Source of the DNA: Nematopogon swammerdamellus
Taxonomy: Eukaryota > Arthropoda > Insecta > Lepidoptera > Adelidae
Assembly: GCA_946902875.1 (NCBI GenBank)
Contig: OX336343.1
Coordinates: forward strand, 2,332,754 to 2,396,753
DNA: 64,000 nt
Direction: 5' to 3'
The notes under the pieces are model-generated. The model saw only the letters and a list, made by a program, of their open reading frames with translations. It did no database searches and was not told where the DNA came from. Shown in pieces: positions 21,965-33,579 of the stretch. A program made the position numbers and the translations under genes. Every line of letters starts with the position of its first letter. Within the stretch, counting starts at the first letter, position 1.

Positions 21965-22850
21965 TATTTTTAGGGTTTCGTCTCCATACAAAAGCCTATT
22001 ACTATGTTTATGTTGTCTGTCCGTGCGTTCGAGTGCTGCATCTTTTGAACCGTAATAGGTAGCCGCTTGAAATTTTCACATAATATGTGTTATTTATTAT
22101 ATTATGGCGGATGTGCCAACATTTATTATATTATGGCGGATGTGCCAACAAATAATTGAAATAAAAAAAGCGGTCAAAAGCTCTCAGGCTCAGGTTCGCA
22201 CAAATGATGGTTCCGTACTAAAACAAAAATATGTTTTTTTCCCCGATGTAATGGCTCAATATCTATTAACCCTATGAAAGTAAAAAGGGGGGACGGTAAT
22301 GTTTTGCATATTTTTAGCTATATCATTAAGACCACTAACATAATATTGTACAAAAAATATGTTTAGAATCCTTACTGTTAGCTCTTTCACGATTGTTAGT
22401 TTCTTTTCACACGATATGTTAGTTTAAATTTTTTTTTATTGGTAGTTATCAAATTGGCCGCCCATATTAATGTAAAATAAATTTTTATCTAGTTTTGGAC
22501 GAGCGATATATGTGTCATCCATCATTCATTAGCCAAATTTCAAGTTTCTACTATACTTAGTTTTCGAGAAAGACCTCTGTGACAGACGGACGGACACCGG
22601 AGTGATCTTATAATAGTTCCGTTCTTCCTTTCAAGGTACGGAACCATAAAAAGCTAAAAGCATAAAATTAAGAATACTCCCATACAAGAAACTTGATAAG
22701 AATCGATTCACGCTACTGTATAAAATAATAGATGCCGCCACAGGTTTTAATAGATGCCGCCACAGGTTTTTATAATTTAAATTTGACAGGTATGATAAAG
22801 GGGATCTACGGAACCCTCTGCGCGCGAGTAAAACTCGCACTTGGCCGATG
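21965..22850 (+). repeat. Rep-D sequence, expanded and rearranged
   Basis: The start (tttttagggtttcgtc, cctattacta) and end (gcgagtaaaactcgcacttgg) of Rep-D are about 880 bp apart. Two internal short duplications are visible: a 29-bp unit tattatggcggatgtgccaa repeated at about 22093-22150, and agatgccgccacaggttt repeated at about 22730-22768. It probably represents two copies or an insertion. Confidence 0.6.
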
Positions 22851-22954
22851 TTTTAACGGCCGATGACTGAACGCGGCGATTTAGCCCAGGAAATAAATTT
22901 TTAAGTCGAATCGCCTAATTTTAAATTCGACATTTGAACACAAGAACGATTCTG

Positions 22955-23215
22955 TTTTTTTTTTTTATGTAAACTGACTGACACGTTTGGCTACATCACC
23001 TACAACATCCGTGATGTCAGCCCATAACACCGGGTGAACTTGGTGCCACGTCAGTGCATCCCGTTTCGGTCGTGCCGGCTACACTGAACTGGACGGAAAA
23101 CACAAACTATTTACATAGCCGTTTCGACCGACCTTTCATTCAGTGCGGGTGCGGTGGTACCAACCCGGGCGGGTTAAACCCTACCACCTAGTAATATAAG
23201 AAGGGAGTCATATCC
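22955..23215 (-). repeat. SINE-A copy, head missing
   Basis: T-run, then ctgacacgtttggc, gatgtcagcccataacaccg, gtgccggctacactgaactg and ccctaccacctagtaatata. It ends at gggagtcatatcc. Confidence 0.85.
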
Positions 23216-23429
23216 AAATCGACTGAGAATATCATATATCCTCAGTCGATAAAATTGTCAAATATGGGTCATTAACACTTTGATAATATAAAATATTCAA
23301 ACCTAATTATGCTAAAGTCTGTATTACACCGATCACAATTTGGAGAATATCTCTTTTTAAATGGTGAAGACTATACTTTTACATATAGGTATCCGACAAG
23401 CACGATATGTCTGATGATAATCTATACAT

Positions 23430-24045
23430 CTATACATATAATAAAATCGTAAAGGTAAGAAAGTCTGTACATTGAATGTATTCGGAAAAAAACTAACCAG
23501 GGTGGCTTAAAATGAGATACTGAACATATTAGAACAGTTTTTAAAATTTTTGTTTGTTTGTTTGTTTGTTTGTCTGTACGCGCATCACGCAAAAACCACT
23601 GAACGGAATTAGACGAAACTTTGTATAGTGGCAGTTTATATGCCGGGTTAACATAATACGTAAAAAAAAAATAACAAAATAAAAAAAAATAAACAATTAT
23701 AAATATTATTGCGCGTTTAAAATCACGTAGTCCAAAGTACATAATTATATCTTGAGAACTGGCAGCAAATACAATTTGAATAAAATATTCATTCCAAATT
23801 TAAAAACAAGTAGATACAACGAAAATGACAGTTCTTCTTTTTTATAACTTGAACACAATAGTCTATACATATTATATCTATTCTTTCTATACATATAATA
23901 AAATCGTAAATGCAAAAATGTCTATTTGTACGCTCATCTCGCAAAAACCACTGAACGGAATTTGACGAAACTTTTTATAGTGACAGTGTATATCCCGGAT
24001 TAACATAATAATTAAAAAATATAATAAAGTAAAAAACAATTTTAA
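23430..24045 (+). repeat. Two Rep-H-like copies in tandem orientation
   Basis: Both begin ctatacatataataaaatcg (23431 and 23889) and contain gcaaaaaccactgaacggaa and taacataata. The first contains a (GTTT)n run. They are separated by about 220 bp. Confidence 0.7.
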
Positions 24046-24177
24046 ATGTCATGTTGACAACGGAGAACTGTCATCCCGACGTGAGCTGGCCGGTGACAAA
24101 TTGTTTGATAAATAAAAAAATATAATTGAAAGTCGAAGTTATGTCGCTGTCATCGGTGCAATAAAATTTATATATTT

Positions 24178-25976
24178 GTTGCCCGCGGCTTCGCTCGCGT
24201 GAAATTCGTATTTCAAAAAAAGAAAGTAAGTAATTAAAGGCGGGCCCGAAGGCGGATCTGCGCTCACGTAAACGATATTCTTTCTCGATGAAAGTAACTA
24301 AGGGCGAGGCGGAAGGCGGAGCTGAGTTCAGCAAGAAGAAAAACATTCTTGAAGAAAGTAAGTAACTAAGGGCGAGGCCGAAGGCCGAGCTCTGTTCTGG
24401 AAGACCATAAACCTTCTCGAAGAAAGTAAGTAACTATGGGCGAGGCCGCAGGCCGAGCTGCGTTCAGGAAGAAGCTAAACCATCTTGAAGAAAGTAAGTA
24501 ACTAAGGCGAGGCCGAAGGCCGAGCTACGTTCGAATAATTGAAAAACCATCTCGAAGAAACAAGTAACTAAGGGCGAGGCCGAGGGCCGAGCTGCGTCCA
24601 GCAAGAAGCTAAAGCATCTTGAAGAAAGTAAGTAACTAAGGCGAGGCCGAAGGCCGAGCTACGTTCTGATAATTGAAAAACCATCTCGAAGAAAGCAAGT
24701 AACTAAGGGCGAGGCCGAAGGCCGAGCTGCGTTCAGGAAGAAGTTAAACGATCTTGAAGAAAGTAAGTAATTAAGGGCGAGGCCGAAGGCCATGCTCTAT
24801 TCGGGAAGAACATAAACCATCTCGAAGAAAGCAAGTAACTAAGGGCGAGGCCGTAGGCCGAGCTGCGTTCAGGAAGAAGGTAAACATTTTTGAAGAAAGT
24901 AAGTAACTAAGGCGAGGCCGAAGGCCGAAGCTACGTTCTAACAAATGATAAACCATCTCGAAGAAAGCAAGTAACTAAGGGCGAGGCCGAAGGCCGAGCT
25001 GCGTTCAGGAAGAAGCTAAACCATCTCGAATAAAGTTAATTAATATTAAGATTGAGTTAATTTAATTTAAATTTTATTATAAAGTCCACGCTTCTGACGG
25101 CAAATATCCTAGAACCTCGCGGTTATTCCCGGCTGGATGGCAAGAGGCCCAATGCTATCACCTTAGTGCCATGGACTAAGGATTGTTCTTGGATGTGGGA
25201 CGCCACTTGTGTTCTCACATTGGCTCCAAGTCACGTTAGGACATCTTCAAAAGCGGCTGGCGCGGCCGAGGCTGGGGCGGAGAGCCTCAAACGCAACAAA
25301 TATAGAAATATAATTCAAGATTTCGAATTTGTTGTGTTTGCGGTTGAAACCCTCAGTCCGAGGAGCAGTGAAGCCAAAAGAGGCTTGGGCCTCTGCTGGT
25401 TGACGCAACTGGTGTCCCGCCATCAAGGGCTGTATGTACTGCATTCAAAGGGTAAGCCTTGCCATCCAGCGGGGTAATGCCGCAAGTGCTCTAAGAACAT
25501 TTGAAAATGCCCGTTTTGATACTTATTTTAATGTTTGTTAGGTAGGTTTTAATTCTTTAGTTATTAATATTACTTTTTTATTTTTATGAAATAAATAGAT
25601 TGAGTAAACGATATTATATTCTATCGAAGAAAGGAAGTCTTTAAGGGCGAGGCCCGAAGGCGGAAGAGGGTTTTTGGTTTACCTGAACGCAGCTCGGCCT
25701 TCGGCCTCGCACTTAGTTCCTTCCTTTCTTCCAGAAGGTTTATCGTCTTCCTGAACGCAGCTCGGCATTCGGCCTCGCCCTTACTTACTTCCTTTATTTG
25801 AGAAAGGTTTATCGTTTACCTGAAAGCAGCTCGGCCTTCGGCCTCGCCCTTAGTTAGTTACTTTCTTTGAGAAGGTTTATCGATTACCTGAACGCAGCTC
25901 GGCCTTCGGCCTCGCCCTTAGTTACTTACATTCTTCTTTGGAATACAAATTTCACGCGAGCGAAGCCGCGGGCAAC
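24178..25976. mobile_element. Foldback-like structure with opposed tandem arrays
   Basis: The outer ends gttgcccgcggcttcgctcg (24178) and its reverse complement (to 25976) are inverted. Inside, 24230-25040 holds about 12 units (period about 60-70 bp) of the type gaagaaagtaagtaactaag + ggcgaggccgaaggccgagc, and 25680-25930 holds four units of the same sequence in the opposite orientation. The spacer 25060-25640 contains a retroelement coding scrap. No matching target duplication is visible at the ends, so the boundaries are provisional. The right end extends further (cagctagt), as in Rep-E and Rep-H ends. Confidence 0.75.
25090..25545 (+). pseudogene. C-terminal scrap of a retroelement polyprotein inside the foldback
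   Basis: Pieces in different frames read SRLFPAGWQEAQCYHLSAMD, NIIQDFEFVVFAVETLSPRS and VSLAIQRGNAASALRTFENA. The combination of a VETL block followed by a closing AIQRGNAAS block is one I know from invertebrate retroelement-derived proteins; the clade is uncertain. At least two frame changes separate the blocks. It lies exactly between the opposed arrays, so it may be captured sequence or the remnant core of the element. Confidence 0.65.
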
Positions 25977-26352
25977 AGCTAGTGAAAAATAAAAACACAT
26001 CACGTGTTAAAATAAAACATAAAACGTAGTGGTACAGGTGAAGGCTTCGAAGGAGATTAGAAGGCAGTGCGGCGGCAACAAAGGTGCGGCCTGCATCAGA
26101 TAGAGAGGTCTAAATGTCAGCCTGCAGCCGGACCCCACTTCGCCGTACAGCCTTCTTGCCTCATGCCCGGAAAACCGATATACTCATACACGAACACATT
26201 TGGCGATGCAAGTACCGCGATAGGCGTTTCGCTGGCGCGAAAATCTGGTATTGCAACAATGCTTGTTGGAGAATACACTGATGTTGTTTTGACTGAACTG
26301 AGCTACTTAGGCTTTTGTGCTAACTTTTTGTGTAAATATTACATACATAGCG

Positions 26353-26532
26353 TCACGCCTGTTTCCCAGTGGGGTAAGCAGAGACAACGGATCTTCACGT
26401 GGCACGATCCTGACACACCTCTGCCGGCTCTTCCACTCTCGTAATGTTTTTCATTCACGCTCGTCGGTCACGGGTGCTACGCACTTGACCATTTTTGAGC
26501 ACATGCCCGATCTGGTCCAGGTACGTGCGTCT
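26353..26532 (-). pseudogene. Decayed retrotransposon C-terminal tail
   Basis: Same tail as at 10440-10622: TYLDQIGHVLKNGQV, STRDRRA then a stop, EVCQDRAT then a stop, RSVVSAYPTGKQA. Two in-frame stops show decay. The 3' flank is the usual ttacccc...gcgtgacgctatgtatg. Confidence 0.7.
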
Positions 26533-26832
26533 AGAGTCTAGAGCGACCCTGCCCGACTCTTTCGTTTTCGCTTTCGTTTAGTCTCCTGTCATACAACAAA
26601 GTAAATATTAGCTTTATTCTTATTACAACGACTTACAAAATTATTAAAAGTAAGACCAATATTATACTTTCTGAACGTAATATTTTACAATGCAAGATAA
26701 TATAAATGAAATTATTGCGACACCGCAAAATTTTACTACGCGAGCCCCGCGCCGCGCCGTACAAGTCCGGCGTCGTCGCCCACACACTGCGCGGCGGAGC
26801 GCCGCTCGCGGCTCAAGACGACGAGCTACGGG

Positions 26833-27161
26833 TAGGGTTGCCAGGTGTCCACGTTTACCGTGGACAGTTCATGTTTTCGATGCTCTGGCCACGGTAAAAA
26901 TATAAACAACGTGGACTATGAAGTGTCTTTGTTTTTAAATTTTGGCACACTAAAGCGATTGTTCAAATTGTTGAAACCACTTGCAGGTGATTTAAAATAA
27001 AAAATTAAAAGTTGAAATACTATGCTCATAGTATTTCCTTACTGCCTCCATATTGGTATTTCAATCAAAATTTCATTTTTCGAAACAAACCCGAAAAATC
27101 AAAGTGGGATCCTTTCGTGAAAAATGTCCACCTTATTTATCTGGGCCACCTGGCAACCCTG
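26833..27161. mobile_element. hAT-type MITE with 8-bp target duplication GCTACGGG
   Basis: Ends tagggttgccaggtg (26833-26847) and cacctggcaaccctg (27147-27161) are inverted, with one mismatch at the outermost base. Flanks 26825-26832 and 27162-27169 are both GCTACGGG. The host sequence on either side is one continuous GC-rich stretch (26735-26832 and 27162-27300). It shares ends but not its interior with the MITE at 5019. Confidence 0.9.
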
Positions 27162-27169
27162 GCTACGGG

Positions 27170-28200
27170 CCGCGCGCGCGCCGAGGTCCACGCCGCGAGC
27201 CGAGGTCCACGCCGCGCGCCGAGCCGTACCGTGCGTGCGGCATTCACACACGGATATATCGCTGGCGACAAATCCCGCGTACGTGCGCGCGTGTGAATGT
27301 GGGGCTTTATTAGGTTTTCGTGTTACGTGCTGGCAATATAGGCAATTCCTGCTGATTGGCGTAAGTACTACAATAGCCGAGACAATAGCACGTGTATTAC
27401 AGACATTGCAACCTTTATTCGTTCGCAGCAACTTCGTACATTGAAGTTAGATTGAAACTGTTGAAATAATATTGTTACTCCCCCGCAATTTTAATAAATA
27501 AGTAATTTTGAAAATAATTCAATTGGTTCAAATGCAAAGGTTTCTTAGCTAGCCAAGCAGGGATACCTGTAGGTATACCAGAATCTCAAGGCGCAAAAAA
27601 GTTCTTTTGATTTTCATTTATGGCAATCCCTACCCCGTGTGGCCGATTTTTTTGTATTTTAAGGGCGCGCATTTTGGTTTCCTGTTGGCGACGGTAGCGC
27701 CAAAACGACTCGTTGTAGAACTAAAGCTGATGTCATTAAAATTTCATTTTCATTTTGATGACGGGCGACTGCCTATAAGACCAAATTATTGGTCCAGTTT
27801 AGGCACAAGTGAACGCAACAATAAATAAAAAACCAAACGTTTATCAGCGAACAACACTCCATGTATTCAACACTCTGTGCAAACCAAAATCTAGCAGTGC
27901 ATACTTAGATTTTCACTGACCTTTAAAACGGATAACTCAAAAAAAAAAATTAAGACACGAATAATACTCTCGAATGTCCATTCACACACTTTTTTCTCAG
28001 GCGCGCATTCATTCGACCGCAATTTCACAAAGAAAGAGAATCGTACTAAAGAAATCGTATTTTCCGATACAAAAATCTGGTCAATTCAGCGTTACAACCG
28101 CTGCGCTGCACGTTGAGTGTTGCGCAACGTAATTGGTTCATTGTAGACGCCGCCGCCGCCGCCGCAGCCGATGTAAGTACCCTCTCGTGAGAGAGCTGGG
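27170..28200. other. No recognisable gene; GC-rich then AT-rich
   Basis: 27170-27300 continues the GC-rich stretch interrupted by the MITE and contains a direct repeat (gaggtccacgccgcg at about 27182 and 27201). 28140-28175 has a (CCG)n run. The remainder is AT-rich with no recognised family; ggcacaagtgaacgcaacaa near 27802 has a partial echo at 51095. Confidence 0.5.
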
Positions 28201-28204
28201 GAAC

Positions 28205-28622
28205 TATCCACCTAATCTCTATATCTACATAGAATAAAGGGAATGTCTGTCTGTCTGTATGTATGTATGTATGTTTGAGGTTAACTCCGGAACCACTGAA
28301 CAAATTTAGATGCGGTTTGCACCAATGTAAAGAGCAGTTCTTGAGGCTCACTATAGGCTATAATACCATCACGCTAAAGCAAATAGGGCCGAGCAGTATC
28401 AAAGAAAGCATAATATGAAGAGAATTTAGAGTCGAATGGTAGTGCAGGATGCAAGGGGTAGAAAAGGAAGGTGGGGAGTGGTGGGAGGGTAGGAGGCGGA
28501 GAGAGAGTGAGAGAGAGAGAGAGAATATAAGAGAAGCTATAGTTTATTATCATATTTTCGTTTAAATCGGATTTGCTATTAAACCGAGTTTACCGCGAGC
28601 GAAGCCGCGGGCAAAAGCTAAT
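28205..28622 (+). repeat. Rep-H copy, near full length
   Basis: Starts tctatatctacatagaataa, has tctgtctg/tatgtatg runs, ggaaccactgaac, ataggctataataccatcac and a purine-rich tract (28490-28522), and ends gcgagcgaagccgcgggcaa then aagcta. Confidence 0.75.
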
Positions 28623-28834
28623 CGTACCGTACGTAGTTATAGACTAAGCGTAGACTTGTGCGACGCGTGACAGAGACATTTGGATCGTCGTCGTCGTCGT
28701 TCGTCGTTCGTCATGGGAAAGTCGATGAGTATTTGGAGAATAGATTGTGAATGCAATTACACTAATTATGTATGTTGACATTAAAAATGTCTTTTGTCTT
28801 TACGTCTGTTGTATTCTTTATTCGAAGTAACGTT

Positions 28835-29055
28835 ATTTTTTTTAATGGACACTGACACAGTTGGCTACATCACCTACTACATCCGTGATGTCAGCCCATA
28901 ACACCTTGGTCAACTAGGTGCCATGTCAGTGCTTTCCTTCGGTCGTGCCGGCTACACTGAACTGGACGGAAAACGCGAACTATTTACATAGCCGTTTCAA
29001 CCGTCCTTTCATTCAGTGCGGTGGTACCAAACCCTACCACCTAGTAAGGCGAGTA
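28835..29055 (-). repeat. SINE-A copy, head missing
   Basis: T-run, cactgacacagttggctac, gtgatgtcagcccataacac, ctacactgaactggacgg and accctaccacctagtaagg in order. Confidence 0.85.
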
Positions 29056-29127
29056 GTTATAAATATTTGTAAATTTTATAATTTAATAAATTTTATAATA
29101 AAATTTTATAATAAGTCAGTCGGTCAG

Positions 29128-29575
29128 TCAGCGTGTAAGCGTCCACTGCTGGACATACGCCTCTCCAATTTTCCTCCAGTCCTCCCGGCCTTCAGCGGTA
29201 CGGAACCACTGCTTTCCGCGGACGTACTTGATGTCGTCGTCCCACCTAGCGGGTGGTCTTCCCACACTCGGTTTTTCTGTCCACGGCCGCCAGTGTAGGA
29301 CACGGTTACTCCAATGGTAATCGTCTCTTCGCCTAAAATGCCCAGCCCACTGCCACTTGAGCTTAGCCACCCGGTATCCAATATCGTCTACTTTGGTGCG
29401 TCGGCGGATTGCCTCGTTACGCACCATATCACGTAGCGATATTCCCAGCATGGCTCGCTCCATTGCTCGCTGGGCAACAACCCAAAACTTGGCAAACCTC
29501 AAATCTGTCCCAGTCTTGCTTCTAGAGAGATCCGACAATACCTTCTCCGAGTAGGCTGTTTCGACATGTCACTTT
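29128..29575 (-). pseudogene. RTE-type LINE, C-terminal coding fragment
   Basis: The minus-strand frame 29538-29128 is open for 136 codons and reads AMLGISLRDMVRNEAIRRRT, RVAKLKWQWAGH, SVGRPPARWDDDI and YVQQWT. These are the closing blocks of RTE-clade reverse transcriptase proteins. The 3' side carries ccactgctggacatacgcct, the usual tail. The RT core is missing, so this is a 5'-truncated insertion. The open frame suggests it is fairly young. Confidence 0.88.
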
Positions 29576-29819
29576 CACCGCTCCACCAGCTCTGTGACAA
29601 ATCACTTCCATTCTATACTATCCGGCGATAAATCTTATAGCACCGTGTCTAGTGCTACACTCAATTAAAAGCCGAGGAAAAATTTTTTGGAACGAAATTC
29701 CTTATCTCACATTACACTCCAGACACTTAGCGAATGAGAGCTGGGCCGAAAAAAAGTGTAAGACTTCGGCCGTCACGACACTTTTGCTGTATATATATTG
29801 CTACATTATAGACGTCATT

Positions 29820-30225
29820 TTTAGGATTCCGTATGCTTCGTACGGGAACCTATTATTAAGCCTACACCGTCTGTCTGTCCGTCTGTCTGTCTGTCTGTCC
29901 GAGGGCTGTATCTCTTGAACCGTAATAGGTAGTCAGGTTGAAATTTTCACAGAATATGTGTTATTATGGCCGATATTACAGGAAATAATAAAAATAAGAA
30001 AAAGTAAAAAATTCACGGGGGTTCCCATAGAAGAAACCAAAAAGTGTATGCGCGCGCGCCATCTACCGAATAGAGCGTGAAGCATTTTAACTAATCATGA
30101 CATTTAAAACTAATATGAAGCATTTCATAACGCGCCATAGATAGCGTGAGTGGCGCTAACGATGACATGGCGTAACGGAACCCTCGGTGCGCTATTTCGA
30201 CTCGCACTTGGCTGATTTTTTTTCA
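29820..30225 (+). repeat. Rep-D copy, near full length
   Basis: ttaggattccgtatgcttcg, gggaacctattattaag, a GTCT run (29872-29900), ttgaaccgtaataggtag, aaattttcacagaatatg, gcgccatctaccgaa, gatgacatggcg and tcgactcgcacttggc in order. A second short tail copy follows at 30290-30350. Confidence 0.85.
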
Positions 30226-30537
30226 TTTAATTACTCTCAAACGTTGTTAATTTATTTCAATTTCAAACTTCGTTCCAATAAAAACCGGTCATGTGCGTGG
30301 TGGTACGGACGGAACCCTCGGTGCGCGAGTTCCACTCGCACTTGGCCTGTTCTTGCTAATTTAACTACGCGTTTGATGCAGTACTATACGAGATATCGTT
30401 TAATCTCCATATCGCCTGGACCGGTTTCAACACTTAAATCTGTAGGCCCAAACCAACGAATTAAATGTCGTTGGCCCAAACATGATCTGATGAATCAACG
30501 AGAGAATTGATAGACTTTTAAGTAACTTGTTTCATTT

Positions 30538-30586
30538 GTTGAATACCACTTCGGCCGTGCTCATGACACCGAAGTGGTATTCAACA
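30538..30586. repeat. 17-bp perfect hairpin
   Basis: gttgaataccacttcgg (30538-30554) and its reverse complement (30570-30586) around a 15-base loop. Confidence 0.85.
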
Positions 30587-31067
30587 AAATGACATTTCTC
30601 TCGCAGCTCTCTCGCAGTGTGAGCGCAGCCAATCATATCTTTTGATATTGGAAATGTCTTTTCGTTCGCTCCAGTGTAGGTTCCGATTTCACGAAAAAGT
30701 GCGATCCCCTTATATCTCGGAAAATTGTAAAGATATTATATTCAAAAAGACGCGTATTAATGAGAGCTGTAGGGTGCAAAAAGAATTATTCGAGAAAGTC
30801 AAAAACGAAAAAAGTTATGGCCGAAATAGTGAAAAAAAATCTATTTTTTCCGAATTTTGATTTTGGCGCTCGATATTTTGGAAACCAAGAATGATATCAA
30901 AAATTTGAGAAAAACTCCTCTGGACATTTAGTCAGCTACAATTTGAGCCTAAAACAAAGAAGATCGGGTTAAGGGTTTGCCCTGTACCTAACCTTTTTGA
31001 AAAAAGTCAAAAAGTCAGAACATTTTTTTCGAATTCCGTAGATTCATTTGAGGCACGAAATCTGTGA

Positions 31068-31444
31068 ATTTTTTTTTATCGAAACTGACACGGTTGGCTA
31101 CATCACGTCAGCCCATAACACCTTGGTGAACTAGGTGCCGTGTCAGTGCTTCCCTTCGGTCGTGCCGGCCGGCACTGAACTGGACGGAAAACACGAACTA
31201 TTTACATAGCCGTTTCAATCGACCTTTCATTCAGTGCGGTGGTACCAATCCCGGCTGGTTAAACCCTACCACCTAGTGAGGTAAAAGGAGAAGGGACCTA
31301 CAAAGTTTTTACGTGGAATCCGAACCCCGGTCAGCCTCCAACGGTCGAGGGGTCACCCATCCATCCACTGACCGCGCCCAGGTGTGCTTATGTCCCGACC
31401 GACAGTCGACCGACCGCACCACTGAGCTGCCGAGGCTGACAAAA
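31068..31444 (-). repeat. SINE-A copy, full length
   Basis: Reads on the minus strand from the tRNA-like head (tcagcctcggcagctcagtg; box A cagctcagtgg; box B ggttcggattcc at about 31315-31326) through the body to poly(A). The best minus-strand copy for defining the family. Confidence 0.88.
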
Positions 31445-31469
31445 TCTCTACGGTGACCAGCCAATTTTT

Positions 31470-31620
31470 TGTTTTATGGAAACTGACACGGTTGGCTACA
31501 TCACCACAACACCCGTGCCAACACATTCCTAGTAAGGGGCAAGGAAAGGGACCTACAGTTTTACACCGGCTCCGAACGGTGAAGCAGCAGGTGGAGGTAT
31601 GCACGTAAATATGTTTTTTA
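31470..31620 (-). repeat. Chimeric SINE-A tail and SINE-B piece
   Basis: tatggaaactgacacggttg (SINE-A end) is joined near 31520 to ctagtaaggggcaaggaaag, gttttacaccggctccgaac and gaagcagcaggtggaggtat (SINE-B). It may be an internal deletion or template switch. Confidence 0.65.
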
Positions 31621-31624
31621 ATAA

Positions 31625-32030
31625 GTGGCCTCGTGGCCGAGTGGTCTGGGCTTCAGCTTCTCTTGCGAGAGGTCCGGGGCTCGAATCCGGTCGGCGTGTA
31701 CCAAAAAGTTTTTTCTGATGGAAAAATTTACGTGGATACCTACACCTGCTGCTTCACCGTTCGGGACCGGTGTAAAACTGTAGGCCCTTTCCCTTGCTCG
31801 CCCCTTACTAGGTGGTAGGCTCAAATTGTAGCCGACTAGGTTCGTACCACCGTACTGGATGTAAGATGGCCGCATAGCAGCCTTGGCTGTGTTCTCCTCT
31901 AGTCCAGTATAGCCAGCAATCCAAAGGGAAGCCTCCGGTATGGCACCTACCTTCTCGGAGGTGATATTGACTAGTCGTAGCATGTGCTTCGGCCCCTCTG
32001 ACTCACCACTCATACTGAATTACGTAAAAC
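31625..32030 (+). repeat. SINE-B copy, full length
   Basis: tRNA-like head with box A tggccgagtgg (31635-31645) and box B ggctcgaatcc (31678-31688), then acctgctgcttcaccgttcg, gtgtaaaactgtaggcc, actaggtggtaggctcaaat, gtactggatgtaagatgg, ctagtccagtatagccagca and the agcatgtgctt...cccctctgactc end. The head resembles a Ser/Leu-type tRNA but lacks a credible full cloverleaf and CCA-side stem, so it is a SINE. Confidence 0.88.
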
Positions 32031-32364
32031 AATTACAAAAATCAATGCAAAACTAATCACACCGCTCATCACAGAACTGTGTGGTTCTATTCGTAGGGCA
32101 GTGAGTAAGTCACTGCTGAAAGGAAAACTTAAGCAAAACAAAAGCGTGAGAGCGAGAAAGTGAACGTGGGAGTTAGGCGAGAGAGAACGAGATAAAATAG
32201 AACTTCTCGCGAAATAAACTCGCGTGAATCTATATGATGTGATGTGTTATGGCACGATGGTTATGGACTGAATGAAATGACTGAAGAACTGCAGATATTT
32301 CGCACTCCCGTAGTTGGTGAACCCAAATTAACTAAAGTCGATTTTGAAATTAGTTGAAATCTAC

Positions 32365-32530
32365 ACTATCTATACTAATATTATAAAGATGTATAGTTTG
32401 TAAGTTTGGATGTAGGAGGTAATCTCCGAAAATACTCATCCGATTTTAAAAATTCTTCGACCAATATTTAGAATTGACCTTCAGGATGGACATAGGCTAT
32501 GCGAGCGAAGCCACGGGCAAAAGCTATAGT
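32365..32530 (+). repeat. Rep-H short copy
   Basis: ctatctatactaatattata, gataatctccga-like text, and gcgaagccacgggcaaaagc at the end. Confidence 0.7.
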
Positions 32531-32674
32531 ATATTTTAATGATGAATATACATCTGAGTGAGAAGCATTGCTGTTTCTTTATTTCTCTTTTGTTCACATG
32601 CAGAAGGCGTATGAGCAAAAGAGAAATACTTTGCTCTTTTTTGTCCGTCTAAATTAAACCTTTCCACTGTAGGA

Positions 32675-32922
32675 AGAGAGCGTTTCAACTAAAAGTTCCC
32701 TTCGCCGTTATGTTGGCTCCACTGTTAGTGTTACTGTCAGTGTTGCCAGGTTGTGAAGATTATATTACCTAATAATGTAATCGGTATTACCGTATAATAA
32801 ATACGGTAAATACCGATAATTACGGGTAAATCTGTACACATAGCAACCCTCAACGCTGTTTTGACAGATAGACAGTGGAGCCAACATAACGGCGAAGGGA
32901 ACTTTTAGTTGAAACGCTCTCT
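32675..32922. mobile_element. 248-bp MITE with perfect 51-bp TIRs
   Basis: 32675-32725 and 32872-32922 are exact reverse complements (outer bases agagagcgtttcaact). The core includes tgttgccagg and agcaaccctc phrases and an AT-rich centre. No certain target duplication is visible. Perfect arms imply recent insertion or gene conversion. Confidence 0.92.
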
Positions 32923-33579
32923 AGATACTATTTCCAGCTTATTTTGTGACCAGTACAAAGTACGAGGGAACACGGAGTACGGAGCAGCGCAAAGTTGAAC
33001 CAGTTTGAATACAATGGCGCTGGTCGCATTCTGATCCCTGACCCTTACCTACACCTTTTGTTACCTTAGCTATTTGGAATTATGAGGGCATGATGGTGTT
33101 GATCGCACGAAAGTTTTTTTTTAGAATACTTAGTATTCGCAGTGATCGTATGGATGGATGGTAAAAAATTTTGTAAAATTTAATATTGAAAATCGCGTTA
33201 ATATGTATATATTAATCTTTATTAAATAACTTTAGTACTTACAGCACAACACAGATTACTCTGCTTACCCCGATTGTTGATATACAGCCTGTCTGTGCTC
33301 TGTATGTAAATAACATTATCAAAACAAAAAGAGATTCAATAAATTAAATCTAATTTAAAAATAATTTCCCATCAAAGTGGAATTAACCTGAAGCTACAGT
33401 TATAATCTAATCTAAAACAAAAAGTCCAACCAAGAAATATAAAAAAATATATAAGATTACCTAATAAGTAAATAAATGAAAACTTTAAAACTGTATTGAA
33501 AATGTCGCTGAAAAGGTGAAATTTAGAGAGAAGCTGGAAAAATTAGAAAGCGATTGCCCACGTATATCAGGCGATAGAA

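Noticed and set aside
23551..23575. GTTT, GTCT and TATG runs as regulatory or satellite features
   Set aside because: They are short simple repeats internal to Rep-D, Rep-E and Rep-H copies; listed there only.
25166..25477. 103-codon frame as an intact gene
   Set aside because: It contains one block of a retroelement protein, but neighbouring blocks lie in other frames, so it is a decayed fragment.
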